From: Edolisoma coerulescens
Taxonomy: Eukaryota > Chordata > Aves > Passeriformes > Campephagidae
Assembly (NCBI GenBank): GCA_013397115.1
Contig: VWZW01006869.1
Coordinates: 180,693 to 244,692, forward strand
Direction of reading: 5' to 3'
Length of the DNA: 64,000 nt
Below the pieces are notes generated by a model. That model was not told the DNA's origin, did not search any database, and saw only the letters and a list, made by a program, of their open reading frames with translations. The position numbers and the translations under genes are program-made. Within the stretch, counting starts at the first letter, position 1, and each line of letters begins with the position of its first letter. Shown here piece by piece: positions 62,231 to 64,000 of the stretch.

Positions 62231-64000
62231 CAGCACTGAGATACCTAACCTGACATTTAAAGCACTTACAAGGAAGGTGGCTCCCTCAATTATGTTTCCC
62301 TCATGCCTGAGGGAACTCAGACCTACCTCTGTCACGAGAGATACCTGGGGCCATAAATCTTCCCAGTCTATGGGATGGGCAGGTTTCTCTAACTACCTGA
62401 TACCACAAGGCATCTTCATCTTCAGGCATATTTTTAATAGCCTCTAGGCAGGTTCAGAGTGAAGATTAACAGCACAGGGTAACAGACCAGCTGTAAGGAA
62501 GAGAGATTAAAATGGCACAGGGGTGATACATTGCCATAAGCTTAAAAAGAGGACTGTCAATGTGCCTTTCTCAAAAACCAATTAAAGGAGTGAAAAGTCT
62601 GCACGTTCTCTACATGTTGGGATCTCATCCATTGGAAAGGATGAAGAGCCTCAGGTTTAAAGTCCTTCAGAGCACACATACCACTTCCTACTGGAGTATA
62701 AGGGCACCTAGATCCATCCCCCATAGTCAGCTGCATCTTCAGATAAGATCCTGCCACTCACATTCACAAGAATTTAATGGTTGTGTTCATCAACAGATAA
62801 GGCCGTAGACAAGGGAATCCCCCCCCCCCATAAATTCAGGCCTGTTTTATCACCTTGGAGAAAATTACTTTTCTCCAAGTTATTTTCTTAGTCAAGCCTT
62901 CAGTGAACCACACCCCTTCTCAAATCTATCAAACATTTCCAAATGATATTGCCATGCTACTTAAAGGCAGATGAAAGCAGGTGGTAAAGCTGTCGCAGCA
63001 ACAGGCAGCAGAAACAGAGCTCCCACAAGTATCTTTGATTTGGCAAAGAAGACGAAGAGGCACTTCTCCAGGATCCCTGTGGCATTAACTCTGCTGGTAG
63101 TAGCTTGTACTTCCCATTTTGTCGGTTGAGCAAGTTCTCTTTCCTCTTGAGGCACTGCCAAGGTCCCTTAGGAGACACGCTGTAGACTCGGCCTCCTCAG
63201 GCCCAGTGCCACTGAGGAGTCGCATGGGGTGTGCAGGGATGCCCCAACTCCCAAGAGAGATGGGAAGGACAATATTTTCAAAATGTTTCCTGCATGCTGA
63301 TTTGCACAGGTCTGTGCCTAAAAGCAAATCCTTCACACATACTGGGAGGTGGCATCTTATGTGCAGATGCCAAAGGCTGCATGTCAAATACATCCTGAAG
63401 ATATCCCACTTGCTAGAGCACACTGGGCATTTGCATGCAGAAGTTACCCATCTCAAGAAGCCTAATTTGTGCTGCCATTTTTGCCTCTTCCCTAATAGCA
63501 GGCACTTTCTGGTATCACTTGTAGAAACTGTTATAGAACACACAAATGCCATAAAGGACCACCAAAGCCTTGGCAAGTGACCTTTCCCCAGCCTCGGGAG
63601 CAAGCCTTGAGAACATTTACAGTGATGGTTCAGACCCAAAAACAAGTTAAAATTGTACTGCTGGTTTCTACTCTGGATTAAAGGGTTTCGAAAGGTGTCG
63701 TATGACTGCTGCTTGACACGGGCATTTGTTGAAGGAAATATTTTTAAAAAGAGCTTGAATAGCTCTTAATTAAAAGGGTTTGTATTGTGCTGTGTGTGGG
63801 TGTGCCCCATCCTGGCTGGCAAAGCAAAACAGGTAAAGGCCAAAGCAGTAACTAACACCGAAACACAGGGAGGGATGGGGGGGCTCCACACACCTCAGGA
63901 CTTAAAACTCTCTTCAACCTTTGGTCTTGTTCTCAACGCAAACAAAAGCACGAGAGAAGGTTTCATTGGGGTTTATAAAGAAGCTGTTTAGCAGTAAAAG
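62231..64000. other. Right end of window, no supported gene
   Basis: About 1.8 kb. Two sizeable overlapping frames (153 codons plus at 63119-63580, 186 codons minus at 63085-63645) are the longest pair here, but neither shows a recognised domain with confidence. The last 300 bases include a purine-rich stretch and nothing else recognised. Confidence 0.45.
62818..62830. repeat. Poly(C) run
   Basis: About eleven consecutive C. Base count here may be unreliable because such runs are error-prone in sequencing. Confidence 0.9.

Noticed and set aside
31331..64000. PRR15 or CHN2 coding sequence expected from synteny
   Set aside because: No frame resembles either protein. They presumably lie further right, outside the window.
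1..64000. CRISPR arrays, operons or prokaryotic mobile systems
   Set aside because: Intron-exon structure, CR1 elements and base composition show vertebrate nuclear DNA. No regularly spaced direct repeats were seen.

Overview
The window looks like vertebrate nuclear DNA from a bird, probably a songbird. It is AT-rich with sparse coding sequence, GT-AG introns of up to about 14 kb, CR1 retrotransposon tails in both orientations, and a tRNA-Ile/CR1 composite SINE of the TguSINE1 kind described from passerines. Two runs of N show that it comes from a draft scaffold.

Left part (1 to about 31.3 kb): the only gene I can support is WIPF3 (CR16), a verprolin-family WASP-interacting protein, on the minus strand. 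Four coding exons join with consistent reading phase: a start exon encoding a polyproline N-terminus (16564-16641), the actin-binding WH2 exon (2358-2490), a linker exon (1615-1743) and the first 110 bases of a proline-rich exon cut by the left edge. The rest of the gene lies beyond base 1. Upstream of the ATG are candidate untranslated exons (25477-25538 and 29800 to about 30060) and a GC-rich, CpG-rich block (about 30900-31330). That block is interrupted by a 37-base gap and probably contains or flanks the promoter.

Around 20.35 kb a 598-base segment is present twice, on either side of a 17-base gap, with no difference that I found. This is best read as two overlapping contig ends that were not merged.

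Right part (about 31.3-64 kb): I find no convincing protein-coding exon. From synteny in other amniotes this should be the intergenic interval upstream of WIPF3, toward PRR15 and CHN2. It holds young CR1 tails (36.5, 46.7 and 52.2 kb, one nested inside another in opposite orientation), older CR1/L3-like fragments (51.3, 54.1, 57.3-58.3 and 62.0 kb), the composite SINE (60.7 kb), a tRNA-derived SINE-like piece (44.4 kb), a possible solo LTR (42.7 kb), low-complexity tracts and a few CTCF-like motifs.

I did not find a novel biological system. The most useful observations are the assembly duplication, the gap in the presumed promoter, the nested CR1, and candidate noncoding exons that RNA data could test.
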